DNA of 53,322 nucleotides from Microcaldota archaeon (GTDB lineage Archaea > Micrarchaeota > Micrarchaeia > Micrarchaeales > CABMGC01): contig JAJZKQ010000003.1 of assembly GCA_021804095.1 (NCBI GenBank), positions 1-53,322 on the forward strand, written 5' to 3'. Positions 44,547 through 52,750 of the stretch are shown in pieces. Under the pieces are notes generated by a model. It did no database searches, had not been told where the DNA came from, and was given only the letters and a program-made list of their open reading frames with translations. The position numbers and the translations under genes are program-made. How positions within the stretch are numbered: the stretch's first letter is position 1; each line of letters opens with the position of its first letter.

Positions 44547-46199
44547 ATGGCAGAAAACCAACTAGGAGGGCAACAGTATTTGATATTACCTGAAGGGGCA
44601 AGCAGACTAATCGGAAAGGAAGCCCAACGTACCAACATTGCAGTAGGGTATGCAGTATCCAGCATAGTGCGAACTACTCTGGGTCCAAAGGGAATGGACA
44701 AGATGCTGGTAAGCGAATTAGGGGACATAATAATAACTAACGACGGAGCAACAATCCTGCAAGAGATGAATGTAGAGCATCCTATAGCAAAGATAATGGT
44801 TGAGATAGCCAAGACACAGGATAAGGAGGTAGGCGACGGAACAACCTCTGCAGTAATAATAGCGGGAGAGATGCTAAAGAACGCAGGAGGCCTGCTTGAC
44901 CAGGGAATACCGCCTGCAGCAATAATAAAAGGCTACGAGATGGCAAGATCCAAGGCATATGAGATATTAAACTCAATAGCCGGCAATATAAGCCTAAACG
45001 ATGAGGAAAAACTGCAAAAGATAGCAATGATCTCAATGGGCTCAAAGAACATAGGAAGCGCAGAGACAAAGCAGATGCTTGCCAAATTAGCATTGCAGGC
45101 AATAAAACAGGTATCCATAACCAACGGAGCCAAAGTAACAATAGACAGGGACTTCATAAAGCTCGAGAAGAAGGAAGGTAGCTCTATAGAAGAGACCAGC
45201 TTCATAAATGGGGTTCTTATAGACAAGGAAATAGCACATCCTGGAATGCCTAAACAGATAAAGGACGCAAAGATAGCTCTACTTGACGTTGCTCTGGAAA
45301 TAGAAAAGACAGAAACAGACGCAAGGATAGAGATAACCTCTCCAGACCAGATGCAGGCATTCCTAGCCCAGGAAGAAAAAATGCTTAAGGAGATGGCCGA
45401 AAAGATAGCAAAGAGCGGTGCAAACGTAATATTTGTCCAGAAAGGGATAGATGATGTTGCACAGCATTATCTCTCAAAGGCAGGCATAATGGCTGTCAGA
45501 AGGGCGAAGAAGAGCGACATGGAAAAGCTTGCAAAGGCAACAGGCGCAAGGCTTGTAACAAGCCTTGACGACCTCACAAAAGAGGATCTTGGATACGCAG
45601 GTCTGGTAGAAGAGAAGAAAGTCTCAGGAGAACAGATGGTATTCGTAGAGAAATGCAAAGATCCAAAGAGCGTCACCATCTTCATAAGGGGAGGCGCAAA
45701 ACAGACAGTTGACGAGGTAGAAAGGGCACTTACAGATGCTCTAGGCGCACTCGCAAGTGCAATAGAGTCAGGCAAATATGTGACTGGCGGAGGAAGCACT
45801 GAGATCGAGGTAGCCTCAAAGATAAGGGATTATGCAACTGATGTAGGTGGCAGGGAGCAGCTTGCCATACAGGCATTTGCAGACGCATTGGAGGTTATAC
45901 CTAAGACTCTTGCAGACAGCGCAGGAATGGATGCCATAGATACTCTAGTAAATCTAAGGACTAAGCATAAAACCGATGCCGGTAAAGTCTATGGAATAGA
46001 TGTATACACCAACTCCATAGCCGACATGGAAAAGCCAGGAGTAATAGAGCCTCTAAAGGTAAAGCTCCAGGCTCTTTCAAGCGCCACAGAAGCCACAGCC
46101 GCAATCCTAAGGATAGATGATATGATAAGTTCCAAAGGAAGATCGGGAGGCGGAGGAGGAGCAGGAATGCCTCCAGGAATGGGCGGAATGCCTGAATAA
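44547..46199 (+). CDS. Thermosome subunit (group II chaperonin)
   Basis: ATP-driven double-ring chaperonin of the CCT/TRiC type, 550 residues. Motifs include RTTLGPKGMDKMLV, NDGATIL, the ATP-binding GDGTTSAVI and the C-terminal nucleotide-site block VTGGGSTEIEVA. The C-terminal tail is the typical Gly/Met-rich repeat (GGGGGAGMPPGMGGMPE). CAAGTGATA precedes the ATG at 44547. The organism therefore has both the thermosome and a bacterial-type DnaK system. Confidence 0.97.
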   Translation: MAENQLGGQQYLILPEGASRLIGKEAQRTNIAVGYAVSSIVRTTLGPKGMDKMLVSELGDIIITNDGATILQEMNVEHPIAKIMVEIAKTQDKEVGDGTTSAVIIAGEMLKNAGGLLDQGIPPAAIIKGYEMARSKAYEILNSIAGNISLNDEEKLQKIAMISMGSKNIGSAETKQMLAKLALQAIKQVSITNGAKVTIDRDFIKLEKKEGSSIEETSFINGVLIDKEIAHPGMPKQIKDAKIALLDVALEIEKTETDARIEITSPDQMQAFLAQEEKMLKEMAEKIAKSGANVIFVQKGIDDVAQHYLSKAGIMAVRRAKKSDMEKLAKATGARLVTSLDDLTKEDLGYAGLVEEKKVSGEQMVFVEKCKDPKSVTIFIRGGAKQTVDEVERALTDALGALASAIESGKYVTGGGSTEIEVASKIRDYATDVGGREQLAIQAFADALEVIPKTLADSAGMDAIDTLVNLRTKHKTDAGKVYGIDVYTNSIADMEKPGVIEPLKVKLQALSSATEATAAILRIDDMISSKGRSGGGGGAGMPPGMGGMPE

Positions 46200-46210
46200 T
46201 GAAAAACTAA

Positions 46211-46270
46211 AACAGGGCCGATGAAATCTGAACAAAAAACAGAAAAGGCCCTGTTATTTTTATTTTTTTT
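46211..46270 (+). terminator. Intrinsic-type terminator after the thermosome gene
   Basis: AACAGGGCC (46211-46219) and GGCCCTGTT (46247-46255) form a perfect 9-bp stem with a 27-base loop, followed at once by a T-rich tract (46257-46270). The placement is 12 bases after the stop codon. Archaeal RNA polymerase terminates mainly at T-tracts; the GC-rich stem may add stability to the 3' end. Confidence 0.7.
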
Positions 46271-46374
46271 ATTTCCATCTATTTCTATGAAATAATAATC
46301 TTTCAAATAGCGGATTAATGTTCTGGAGAAACATTGGCTGGAATCCCGATCTCTAATCTTAAATAACTAGTCCA

Positions 46375-47328
46375 CTAAGCTGAAGCACAACCTGGACGAT
46401 TAAATCTACCAATAACAATGCCACTATTTGCATCTACGTATATGCCTCTTTCAAAATTAGGATTGAGACAATTTCCCATATTTTTACCTTCAATATACAC
46501 CGCCCAGACAAATATCAAAGGCGAAATATCTGTATAGTTATTATCTGTTTTAACAACATAGCTTAATGGCTCTAAATATGTATGATTCATATCTGATTCA
46601 ATCCCAAATCTTTTAGCTACTCCGATAGCATAACTCGGCGAGACTGAAATATAATATGGCTGCATTGGACCATCATACAACTCCCCAGAATTATTTGTAT
46701 CAAGTATTACCGAACCATTATTATAAACTGGCACAGCTATTGAGTCTTCTATGGTGTTGTTAACTATAACTATTCCAGAGTTCTGCACTATAGTATTACT
46801 CATAATGAGGTAATTTGCAATAGGTATATTATATGAAAAATAAACTATACTGACATTCGGATTAAACATAACAACTTCAGGCAGAGGATTTACATACATA
46901 TCATAATAATGCTGTCCTAGTCTATTTTCAAGAAAATCCGATGCGGCGCCTATCGCATTAGAAGCTATACTGGATTTAACGTCATTAGTGTTAATTGTTG
47001 CATTGTTTTGATTCAGCATCGGCAAAAAGTAAGATACTGGATAAAATCCATAATTTGTTGTATACCATCCGGTCTGCACCGATCCATAGCTGATTTTAGG
47101 CAACAGATAATAAATTGATAAGAGATTGCCAATGTCTGCAACTATAAAATTAGCTCCCTGAACCTGTACGGATACCAACCGGTATATCTGATTCGGAGAG
47201 ATCTGATTTAATTCAGAATTACGTATAATTCCAGGAATTACTACTAAAAATGCAAGCAGTACTATAAGTACTATAACTATTCCTATAATAGCAGATATGA
47301 CAAATACGATCCTCTTCCTACTATACAT
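46375..47328 (-). CDS. Exported or membrane-anchored protein with many N-glycosylation sequons
   Basis: 317 residues. A basic start (MYSRKR) and one hydrophobic segment (about 7-33) form a signal anchor; the rest is extracytoplasmic. It contains at least six Asn-X-Ser/Thr sequons (such as NAT, NVS, NNT, NGS, NHT and NYT), so it is a likely AglB substrate. Two cysteines near the C-terminus (NCLNPN and RPGCASA) may form a disulfide. No family is recognised. The AT-rich coding sequence with common ATA/TTA codons looks a little different from its neighbours, as often seen in fast-evolving surface proteins. Confidence 0.75.
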   Translation of the reverse strand: MYSRKRIVFVISAIIGIVIVLIVLLAFLVVIPGIIRNSELNQISPNQIYRLVSVQVQGANFIVADIGNLLSIYYLLPKISYGSVQTGWYTTNYGFYPVSYFLPMLNQNNATINTNDVKSSIASNAIGAASDFLENRLGQHYYDMYVNPLPEVVMFNPNVSIVYFSYNIPIANYLIMSNTIVQNSGIVIVNNTIEDSIAVPVYNNGSVILDTNNSGELYDGPMQPYYISVSPSYAIGVAKRFGIESDMNHTYLEPLSYVVKTDNNYTDISPLIFVWAVYIEGKNMGNCLNPNFERGIYVDANSGIVIGRFNRPGCASA

Positions 47329-47655
47329 AAATTGATTTATACAAAACTATCTAAAAACATTCCGATGTCAAGCTCCGTATTTTATATTGGAGTAGTTCTT
47401 GCAGAAAATGAACCTTTTTCATTCATATTGCCTTTCTTATGTCTCTTTTAAGCATTACCGGATACGGCCTAAGTAATTTATCACCCCAAGATCCATTTGT
47501 GTTTCCTGGAAGGCGCAGTGTGCAATCACCTCGCTCCATTAGTGAACCTCAAGCCAGGACATACACCAAACCCAACGCAGACAAAAAGCTATATATCTTG
47601 AATACCATTATGTATTGCTGTTGAATAATCTTCATTATAAATACTGCGTGTTTTT
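47329..47655. other. 327-base stretch without a confident gene
   Basis: The minus strand near 47375-47390 has ccaatataaaa, a likely TATA box for the exported protein. Near 47586-47600 agctatatatcttg may be the adkA TATA box. The part between about 47450 and 47580 looks more GC-rich than other gaps and has a 61-codon frame on the plus strand (47439-47624) without ribosome-binding site or recognisable product. I tested it by eye against tRNA, 5S, SRP and RNase P RNA signatures and saw none. A non-coding RNA cannot be excluded. Confidence 0.4.
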
Positions 47656-48222
47656 ATGGCTAAAATAATAGTAACCGGCACCCCAGGCTCTGGAAAGTCA
47701 ACCATACTAAATAACATAAAAATTATCAGGATAATAAGCCTTGCAGACGAAATGCTCAAACGATCCTCAATAAACGGCGTAGTCGACAGAGACAAGCTAA
47801 GGTATATGTCCTATGACGAGATCGCTTCTATAAGGAAGGATGTTATCCTCAACACAATAAACAAGATAGATGGAGACCTTATAATAGATACACACCTGAC
47901 TGTCAAGAAGAAGACACGATATGTGCCTGGCTTCTCCAAATTCGATCTCGATTCCTTCAAAGAGCTAAAAGGCATAATATATATAGATGCTCACGCAAAC
48001 GATATAATGTTCAGAAGGCTTATCGACAAAACAAGATCAAGGGAGGACGAGCCAGAAGAAGAGATACACGAACAGCGGCGTATAAATATCTCAATGGCAT
48101 CATATTATGCAGCACATCTAAACCTGCCTTTATATATAGTAAAAAACAGGCAGAATCAAGTGGAACGCGCTGTCAGTGACATGGAAGAAGCAATAAATGA
48201 GATACTTGGAAAGAGTGTTTAA
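47656..48222 (+). CDS. adkA: Adenylate kinase, archaeal type
   Basis: Interconverts ATP and AMP with two ADP. The 188 residues begin MAKIIVTGTPGSGKSTIL, where the P-loop is at 8-16, and have the archaeal AdkA layout with VVDRDKLRYMS, IDTHLTVKKKTRYVPG in the middle and a short lid. The gene stands directly before an EMC3-like membrane protein gene and eL34, the order found downstream of secY in many archaea; secY itself is not in this window. AdkA supplies or consumes AMP, which links it to the purine genes. Confidence 0.92.
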   Translation: MAKIIVTGTPGSGKSTILNNIKIIRIISLADEMLKRSSINGVVDRDKLRYMSYDEIASIRKDVILNTINKIDGDLIIDTHLTVKKKTRYVPGFSKFDLDSFKELKGIIYIDAHANDIMFRRLIDKTRSREDEPEEEIHEQRRINISMASYYAAHLNLPLYIVKNRQNQVERAVSDMEEAINEILGKSV

Positions 48223-48723
48223 ATGATACCCCTTCAGGCAGAAATAATACTAGTTGCAGCAGCTTACTCAATACTACTCATAGCACTACAAAGAGTAATC
48301 ATCGATGTAGACCGAATGTATGAACTGCGCGCACATATGAACACACATCAGAAACACCTGATGGAGCTCACAAAAAGAAATGCGACAAAGGAAGAAATTG
48401 CAGAAAAGCAGAAGGCGCTGATGGCTGTCAGTTCCGAGAGCATGAAGATGCAGATGAAGCCAATGATAGTAACCCTTCCATTATATGCTGTACTATATTA
48501 TCTAGTATTGCCACGCTACTTCAGCAATGTGCCAAACTTCCATATATTCTCATTCACTCTGAATTATGGGCTAGCATTTATAGTCTTTTCACTTATATTG
48601 ACTATGGTGCTCCAACAACTTATCGCATATTATGACCGAAGACGCCTAAAAGACAAGTACAATTTCGGCATAATGCAATCATCATTCAAAGAAGAGCCAA
48701 ATAATAATAACAATAATAATTAA
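48223..48723 (+). CDS. EMC3/TMCO1 (DUF106) family membrane insertase-like protein
   Basis: Oxa1-superfamily member thought to help insert membrane proteins. 166 residues: first helix about 5-25, a cytoplasmic coiled coil (about 35-75, RAHMNTHQKHLMELTKRNAT), then two more helices (79-97 and 112-137) and a basic tail. MKMQMKPMIVTLPLYAVLYY is the conserved region. The C-terminus is an asparagine run (seven Asn) encoded by aat/aac repeats. The start is immediately after the adkA stop. Confidence 0.88.
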   Translation: MIPLQAEIILVAAAYSILLIALQRVIIDVDRMYELRAHMNTHQKHLMELTKRNATKEEIAEKQKALMAVSSESMKMQMKPMIVTLPLYAVLYYLVLPRYFSNVPNFHIFSFTLNYGLAFIVFSLILTMVLQQLIAYYDRRRLKDKYNFGIMQSSFKEEPNNNNNNN

Positions 48724-48740
48724 ACTTAAAGGTGTTAAAT

Positions 48741-49067
48741 TTGCCAAAACCTATGCATAGATCAAGAAGTATGAGAAGGCTGGACAGGGTAACTCCATCC
48801 GGAAAGCACGTTGTGCATTACGTAAGAAGGAAGAACTCAATGCCTCACTGCAGCATATGTAAAAATGAGCTTAGCGGAATATCAATCCAGAAGAATGCCA
48901 AAGGAAAGAGCCTAAAAACTAATTCCAGAATATTTGGAGGAGTACTATGTGGGAAGTGCGCTTCAGAAGTAGTCAAATATGCAAGCAGAATTGAGCATGG
49001 AGAGATGAAGATGAGCGATGTCAGCGTAAAGCAGAGAGCATACATCCTTCAGATGGTATCTCATTAA
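48741..49067 (+). CDS. rpl34e: Large-subunit ribosomal protein eL34
   Basis: 108-residue protein of the 50S subunit. Starting at TTG 48741, with GGTG 6 bases upstream, it reads MPKPMHRSRSMRRLDRVTPS, which matches the conserved eL34 N-terminus; the frame opened by GTG 48732 would add three extra residues. CSIC (around 38-41) and CGKC (around 70-73) make a zinc site. It ends the adkA operon. The next 159 bases (49068-49226) show no gene. Confidence 0.93.
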   Translation: MPKPMHRSRSMRRLDRVTPSGKHVVHYVRRKNSMPHCSICKNELSGISIQKNAKGKSLKTNSRIFGGVLCGKCASEVVKYASRIEHGEMKMSDVSVKQRAYILQMVSH

Positions 49068-49226
49068 AGGCAATTTTTAAGCCCTTTCCACTGCAAATTA
49101 GCTACATAAGCGCATCAAGGAGATTGCTTACGATACAAAGCGACATCTTCGCAGTTCAAGTACAGTAACAAAGAAAGCCTGAAAGCAAGAGCAAGCCTAG
49201 AGCCTTCCGAATTAATACCTGTTTTC

Positions 49227-49625
49227 TTATTCTTTCTTCTGATTCTTCCTCTTCCCAGTATCTTTATCCTTCTGGTTAATCTTTAACTCAGGCATATAAC
49301 TCAGGAAGGAAAGAAGGTACAATGCACCGACTATGATTATCCCGGTTATAATGGCCAATACCTTATTCTGTGCAACTATTATTCCAAAAACAGCAAACAA
49401 CACTCCCAGTATGATATAAGTCCTCTGCCTTGATTTGTATTTCTTAAAATATTTTTTATAATTATCATAGCAGTCATTGCATATTACTACCTTGTTCTCT
49501 GAAAGCGGTTTCTTAAGAATATCATGCTTGAACCACCTTATACTGCGTATCACATCATCTTCTTCTATCTCTATGCCTCTCTTCTCCTTCCCGCACAGCA
49601 TACAGTAGTAAACCTTCTTCTCCAT
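49227..49625 (-). CDS. Zinc-ribbon membrane protein coupled to the HerA/VirB4-like ATPase
   Basis: 132 residues. The N-terminal cytoplasmic part has two CxxC pairs (CMLC at 8-11 and CNDC at 49-52), enough for one zinc site, followed by a lysine-rich stretch, two hydrophobic helices (about 69-85 and 88-107) and a lysine-rich tail. The ATG at 49625 lies next to the stop of the 98-residue gene, so translation is coupled. The function is unknown; it may anchor the ATPase complex to the membrane. Confidence 0.75.
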   Translation of the reverse strand: MEKKVYYCMLCGKEKRGIEIEEDDVIRSIRWFKHDILKKPLSENKVVICNDCYDNYKKYFKKYKSRQRTYIILGVLFAVFGIIVAQNKVLAIITGIIIVGALYLLSFLSYMPELKINQKDKDTGKRKNQKKE

Positions 49626-49922
49626 TCAATCTACCTCAAGTTTCACAAGCCTTCCGAAAGAGCTCTTTATCCTCTCTTCATCAAGTACATTAAAGACCTC
49701 GGCCACTGTCGTGTCATCCACTCCTATCCTTCTCAATATGTTGTTTATATCATACTGCCGCAAGCCCAGCTTCTCAAGCATATCAACGAAGAATACCACA
49801 TTCACATGCCTATGCATCTTGTTGAGCTTATTGACCAGCTCTTCTGCGGCCCCCTCTCCTATCCCTAAAGCTGTAAGCATCTTCTTCAGATCTATTCTGC
49901 TAACACTGAAGCTTCCGGGCAT
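49626..49922 (-). CDS. Small helical protein sharing a domain with the adjacent ATPase
   Basis: 98 residues, all-helical by appearance. Its C-terminal half (FFVDMLEKLGLRQYDINNIL, then RRIGVDDTTVAEVF) resembles the last 45 residues of the upstream ATPase (NFVELLLSENIGRDVVVALL, then RDIGLSDMLITRVF). The shared pattern suggests that both carry copies of one small domain, perhaps for hetero-oligomer formation. The start codon overlaps the ATPase stop (TGATG). No known family is recognised. Confidence 0.75.
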   Translation of the reverse strand: MPGSFSVSRIDLKKMLTALGIGEGAAEELVNKLNKMHRHVNVVFFVDMLEKLGLRQYDINNILRRIGVDDTTVAEVFNVLDEERIKSSFGRLVKLEVD

Positions 49923-51442
49923 CAGCCACCAGCCTCTTTGCGCTCATACGAAAATACCCTGGTTATCAGCATATCGGATAAGCCTATGTCCCTGAGCAGG
50001 GCAACCACAACATCCCTTCCTATGTTCTCTGAAAGCAACAGCTCCACAAAATTCCTTACATCAACTTCCTTTTCCTGAGCGCCCATCTCCTTGAATACTT
50101 TAATATAGCTTTCAGGATTTAGCCCGTTCTCCACAAACTTCGCATCAAGCGTAATCCTATCGAATGTAAACTCTTTCTTTATGTCGGAGCCTTGAAGTTC
50201 TCCAGGTTCCAGAAGATTCTCTATGCTTATAGTGTACATATCCAGAGGAAGCTCTCCGACGATATGCTCAATCAGGAAGACATTTGGGAATTTTACCGAT
50301 GTGTTGAATGACATGTCTACTGCTGCTTGGCCTACCCCGAGCTTGCTTATTTCAGACCTCATGAAATCAGAGAAATTAAGCGATCCCTGGAGATACTGCA
50401 TAAACTTCTCGAATTTTATTCTAAGCATTATGGTAGTCCCGACATTGGAGAATATTGCCTCGTTTATGTCTGTCGGGTTCTGCGATGCGACTATAAGCCC
50501 AAAGGAGTACTTCCTTCCTTCCCTTATGATTGTAACAGCATCGCTCCTCTCATCGCTAGCTATCTTCCATGCTTCATCAAGTGTTACTATTGTCTTAAGC
50601 CCAGCATTAGAGCTCCATGACTCCATTCTCATCTTTTCCTTAAGGGTCTGGAGTATGAAAAGGGCAGCTAGAGCCCTAAATCTCTCATCAGGAAGGCTTG
50701 AAAGATCGAGGTCGACAAGTCCTGAAGTAGTAAGCTTGCCTATATCTATGGTGCTCCTATTTGCAAAATAATCCTCACCAGGCCTTGAGAACTGCCTGAG
50801 CCTGTATATAGCATTCTCAAGCTCTGCAGGGTAAGCGTATGTTCCCTCTGTCTGTTTCTCTTCAAGAAGGCTAACAACATCCTTGAGCGTTGGCGCCTCC
50901 TTCCCTTCAGGCGGATGGTTTGCTATATTGAACCCGAAATTTACATATGCCTGTTCAACTGCCTCAGCGGTAAGCCTTCTCTGTTCAGGATACTCTCCTA
51001 TATCTGTAAGTATATCAAGAGAGTTCATTATCTGCTTGGTTCTATCAAGAGGTCTCATCCCTGAGAGGTCCATTATATTCATGTAATCCCCCTTTGAGAA
51101 GGAGATTACCCTGCCTCCGCTCTGCTTAACCCATGATATATACTCCCCTGCCCAGTCTATTATTATCGCATTTGTGCCCCACACATAGCTTGCCCTTGTA
51201 AGAAATGTCTTTACGAAAAAACTCTTTCCAGAACCTGTTATGCCTACCACGCTTATGTGCGGATTTGTGAGTGAAGCAAATGTCCAGGTAAAAGGCACAC
51301 CGAAAAGTTTTGTTATTCCTACGAATATGGAATTTGTAGGGTCATTTAATAAGAATTCGTAAGGAGGCTCCGGCGGCCTGCTAAGAAATGTTCTCTTAGC
51401 AAGCTCATTTGTCATAATATTCTGAATCCTAAGCAGTCCCAT
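49922..51442 (-). CDS. HerA/VirB4-like P-loop ATPase
   Basis: 506 residues from the ATG at 51442 (an upstream in-frame TTG at 51457 is less likely). FtsK/HerA/VirB4-type motor: Walker A GITGSGKS (67-74), IIDWAGEY, Walker B TIVTLDEAW (Asp289, Glu290), and GLIVASQNPTDINE as the sensor region. Such ATPases pump DNA or protein through membranes or process DNA ends. The N-terminal part before Walker A is much shorter than in conjugative VirB4. No NurA, Mre11 or Rad50 gene is adjacent, which argues against the HerA repair role. The gene lies between a pilin gene and two coupled small genes. Confidence 0.88.
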   Translation of the reverse strand: MGLLRIQNIMTNELAKRTFLSRPPEPPYEFLLNDPTNSIFVGITKLFGVPFTWTFASLTNPHISVVGITGSGKSFFVKTFLTRASYVWGTNAIIIDWAGEYISWVKQSGGRVISFSKGDYMNIMDLSGMRPLDRTKQIMNSLDILTDIGEYPEQRRLTAEAVEQAYVNFGFNIANHPPEGKEAPTLKDVVSLLEEKQTEGTYAYPAELENAIYRLRQFSRPGEDYFANRSTIDIGKLTTSGLVDLDLSSLPDERFRALAALFILQTLKEKMRMESWSSNAGLKTIVTLDEAWKIASDERSDAVTIIREGRKYSFGLIVASQNPTDINEAIFSNVGTTIMLRIKFEKFMQYLQGSLNFSDFMRSEISKLGVGQAAVDMSFNTSVKFPNVFLIEHIVGELPLDMYTISIENLLEPGELQGSDIKKEFTFDRITLDAKFVENGLNPESYIKVFKEMGAQEKEVDVRNFVELLLSENIGRDVVVALLRDIGLSDMLITRVFSYERKEAGG

Positions 51443-51454
51443 GTTAATTTTAAA

Positions 51455-51496
51455 CAAAATAAATCTAAAAGCCCTCTTGTTTACAAGAGGGCCTTT
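51455..51496 (-). terminator. Strong hairpin terminator after the pilin gene
   Basis: On the minus strand GCCCTCTTG and CAAGAGGGC form a perfect 9-bp stem with a 4-base loop (TAAA), extended by a G-U and three A-U pairs, followed by a T-rich run. It lies 10 bases after the pilin stop and just before the ATPase gene, so the two genes are probably separate transcripts or the hairpin attenuates read-through. It is among the clearest intrinsic-type structures in the window. Confidence 0.75.
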
Positions 51497-51505
51497 AAAA
51501 TAAAA

Positions 51506-52330
51506 TCAAGGCGCTGTGTATTCAGACTGCCATGCATTGGTGTATACTACGGATCCTACGGATGCCCCATTCTGGTCATTTCCGCTGTAGTCGTTAGGAT
51601 TGCCGTTAAGAGGCCACCATCCTACAAGGCTCCCTACTACTGAAGGCACTACTCCTATGCCGCTATGATACATTGCAAGTACCTCTGCAGGGCTTAATGT
51701 TGCATTATAGTACTGCACGTTAGATATCATTCCATTAAATGTGGTGCCTGATGTTCCTGCAATATCTCCTACGTATACTGTAGGGTTGGTGGTAAAGCTC
51801 CCTGCTGCGGAGTAGACCTGTTGCCCATTCACATATACTGTATTTATTCCGTTGTATGTTACTGTTACAAAACTCCATGTGTTGGAGAGTGTTGATGTTC
51901 CAGTATATCCGATTCCATCAACTCCAAGTCCTCCGCTTCCAAAGCCTATGTAATTTCCTCCTGCAAATGAGAATACTCCAGATTGCGCAGGCTGTGTGCT
52001 CTTGGGATCCATCCAGAAAGATATTGTTCCGGAAGAACTTCCGGAAATAACTCCGGTTGCCTCAACGTAAGAATCTGAAAGAGGATTGAAAACCGCAACC
52101 TGATCTGGCTCTCCGTTTGTACACTCTCCCTGTGCAGATGCGTGTGCAGACGTTCCGGGTCCATTAGGCCTTTCTATCTGGCATGCTCCAGGTCCTACTT
52201 TAGGAGTAAGAAATCCTGCATTAAAGACTCCCAAACCAAACAGCGCACCTAGAACTACAGCAATTATAAGTATTGCCCAGCCGTATGTCATAAGATACTC
52301 CATTGCACTTTGGAGCTTGAAATTTCCCAT
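51506..52330 (-). CDS. Type IV pilin-like protein with a LamG/concanavalin A-like domain
   Basis: 274 residues. A class III signal peptide: short basic leader (MGNFK), then LQSAMEYLMTYGWAILIIAV, the start of a hydrophobic helix (about 12-36) that assembles pilins in archaea after cleavage by a prepilin peptidase. The C-terminal part (about 70-235) is a LamG/ConA-like beta sandwich: GTISFWMDPKS, WSFVTVTYNG, and FNGMISNVQYYNATLSPAEV. LamG folds usually bind carbohydrate or protein, so this is probably an adhesive surface filament subunit. Expression is expected from a TATA box 32 bases upstream. Confidence 0.9.
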   Translation of the reverse strand: MGNFKLQSAMEYLMTYGWAILIIAVVLGALFGLGVFNAGFLTPKVGPGACQIERPNGPGTSAHASAQGECTNGEPDQVAVFNPLSDSYVEATGVISGSSSGTISFWMDPKSTQPAQSGVFSFAGGNYIGFGSGGLGVDGIGYTGTSTLSNTWSFVTVTYNGINTVYVNGQQVYSAAGSFTTNPTVYVGDIAGTSGTTFNGMISNVQYYNATLSPAEVLAMYHSGIGVVPSVVGSLVGWWPLNGNPNDYSGNDQNGASVGSVVYTNAWQSEYTAP

Positions 52331-52357
52331 GTAATTCGATTATATTAGAAAGGAAGC

Positions 52358-52367
52358 CTTTATAAAG
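52358..52367 (-). promoter_or_regulatory. TATA box of the pilin gene
   Basis: CTTTATAAAG is a symmetric TATA-like element centred 32 bases upstream of the pilin ATG, which predicts a very short leader. Because the element is a palindrome, it could also fire on the plus strand. Confidence 0.5.
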
Positions 52368-52478
52368 TTATACTAAAACCAGAGAGGGGTCTACTCTCAC
52401 GAACCCTTGCCGCGTTATAGCCTTAATCCTCAGTAATATTTTTATAATATAGCATGAAAGGTATAATCAGGAGATAAT

Positions 52479-52619
52479 ATGGAAGCATATTGTGTTAAAT
52501 GCAAAGAAAAGAAAGAGATGAAGGGAGCGAAGGAAGTAACCATGAAAAACGGCAAGAAAGCAATGACCGGAACATGCGAATCCTGCGGAACCAAAATGTT
52601 CAAGATAGGAGGAAAGTAA
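52479..52619 (+). CDS. Tiny zinc-ribbon protein, DUF5679-like
   Basis: 46 residues: MEAYCVKCKEKKEMKGAKEV, then MKNGKKAMTGTCESCGTKMF. Cys5, Cys8, Cys33 and Cys36 make a zinc ribbon. The sequence matches my recollection of the DUF5679 family, small proteins of unknown function in archaea and bacteria. GGAGATAAT sits just before the ATG, and tttttataatat (52438-52449) is a fitting TATA box. Confidence 0.85.
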   Translation: MEAYCVKCKEKKEMKGAKEVTMKNGKKAMTGTCESCGTKMFKIGGK

Positions 52620-52687
52620 GAAGGCAAAATAAAAGCTAGCCTCTACAACCGGATAAAATATCCCCTATCTATTTATGGTTTAAAACC

Positions 52688-52736
52688 CGAATCCCGTTTA
52701 ATTCGAATTTATTTTATTTTTTCTTTATTCTTACAA
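52688..52736 (+). terminator. Possible terminator after the DUF5679-like gene
   Basis: CGAAT (52688-52692) and ATTCG (52701-52705) form a weak 5-bp stem followed by a long T-rich tract (about 52707-52736). T-rich runs alone can end transcription in archaea. It lies 69 bases after the stop. Confidence 0.4.
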
Positions 52737-52750
52737 TAAACAAATTCTGC

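Noticed and set aside
47439-47624. 61-codon frame as a real gene
   Set aside because: No ribosome-binding motif, and the product resembles nothing known; kept only as part of the unexplained gap.
49922-51442. Integrated conjugative element built around the VirB4-like ATPase
   Set aside because: No relaxase, integrase, VirD4, VirB6 or attachment-site repeats are nearby, and the flanks are ordinary chromosomal genes.
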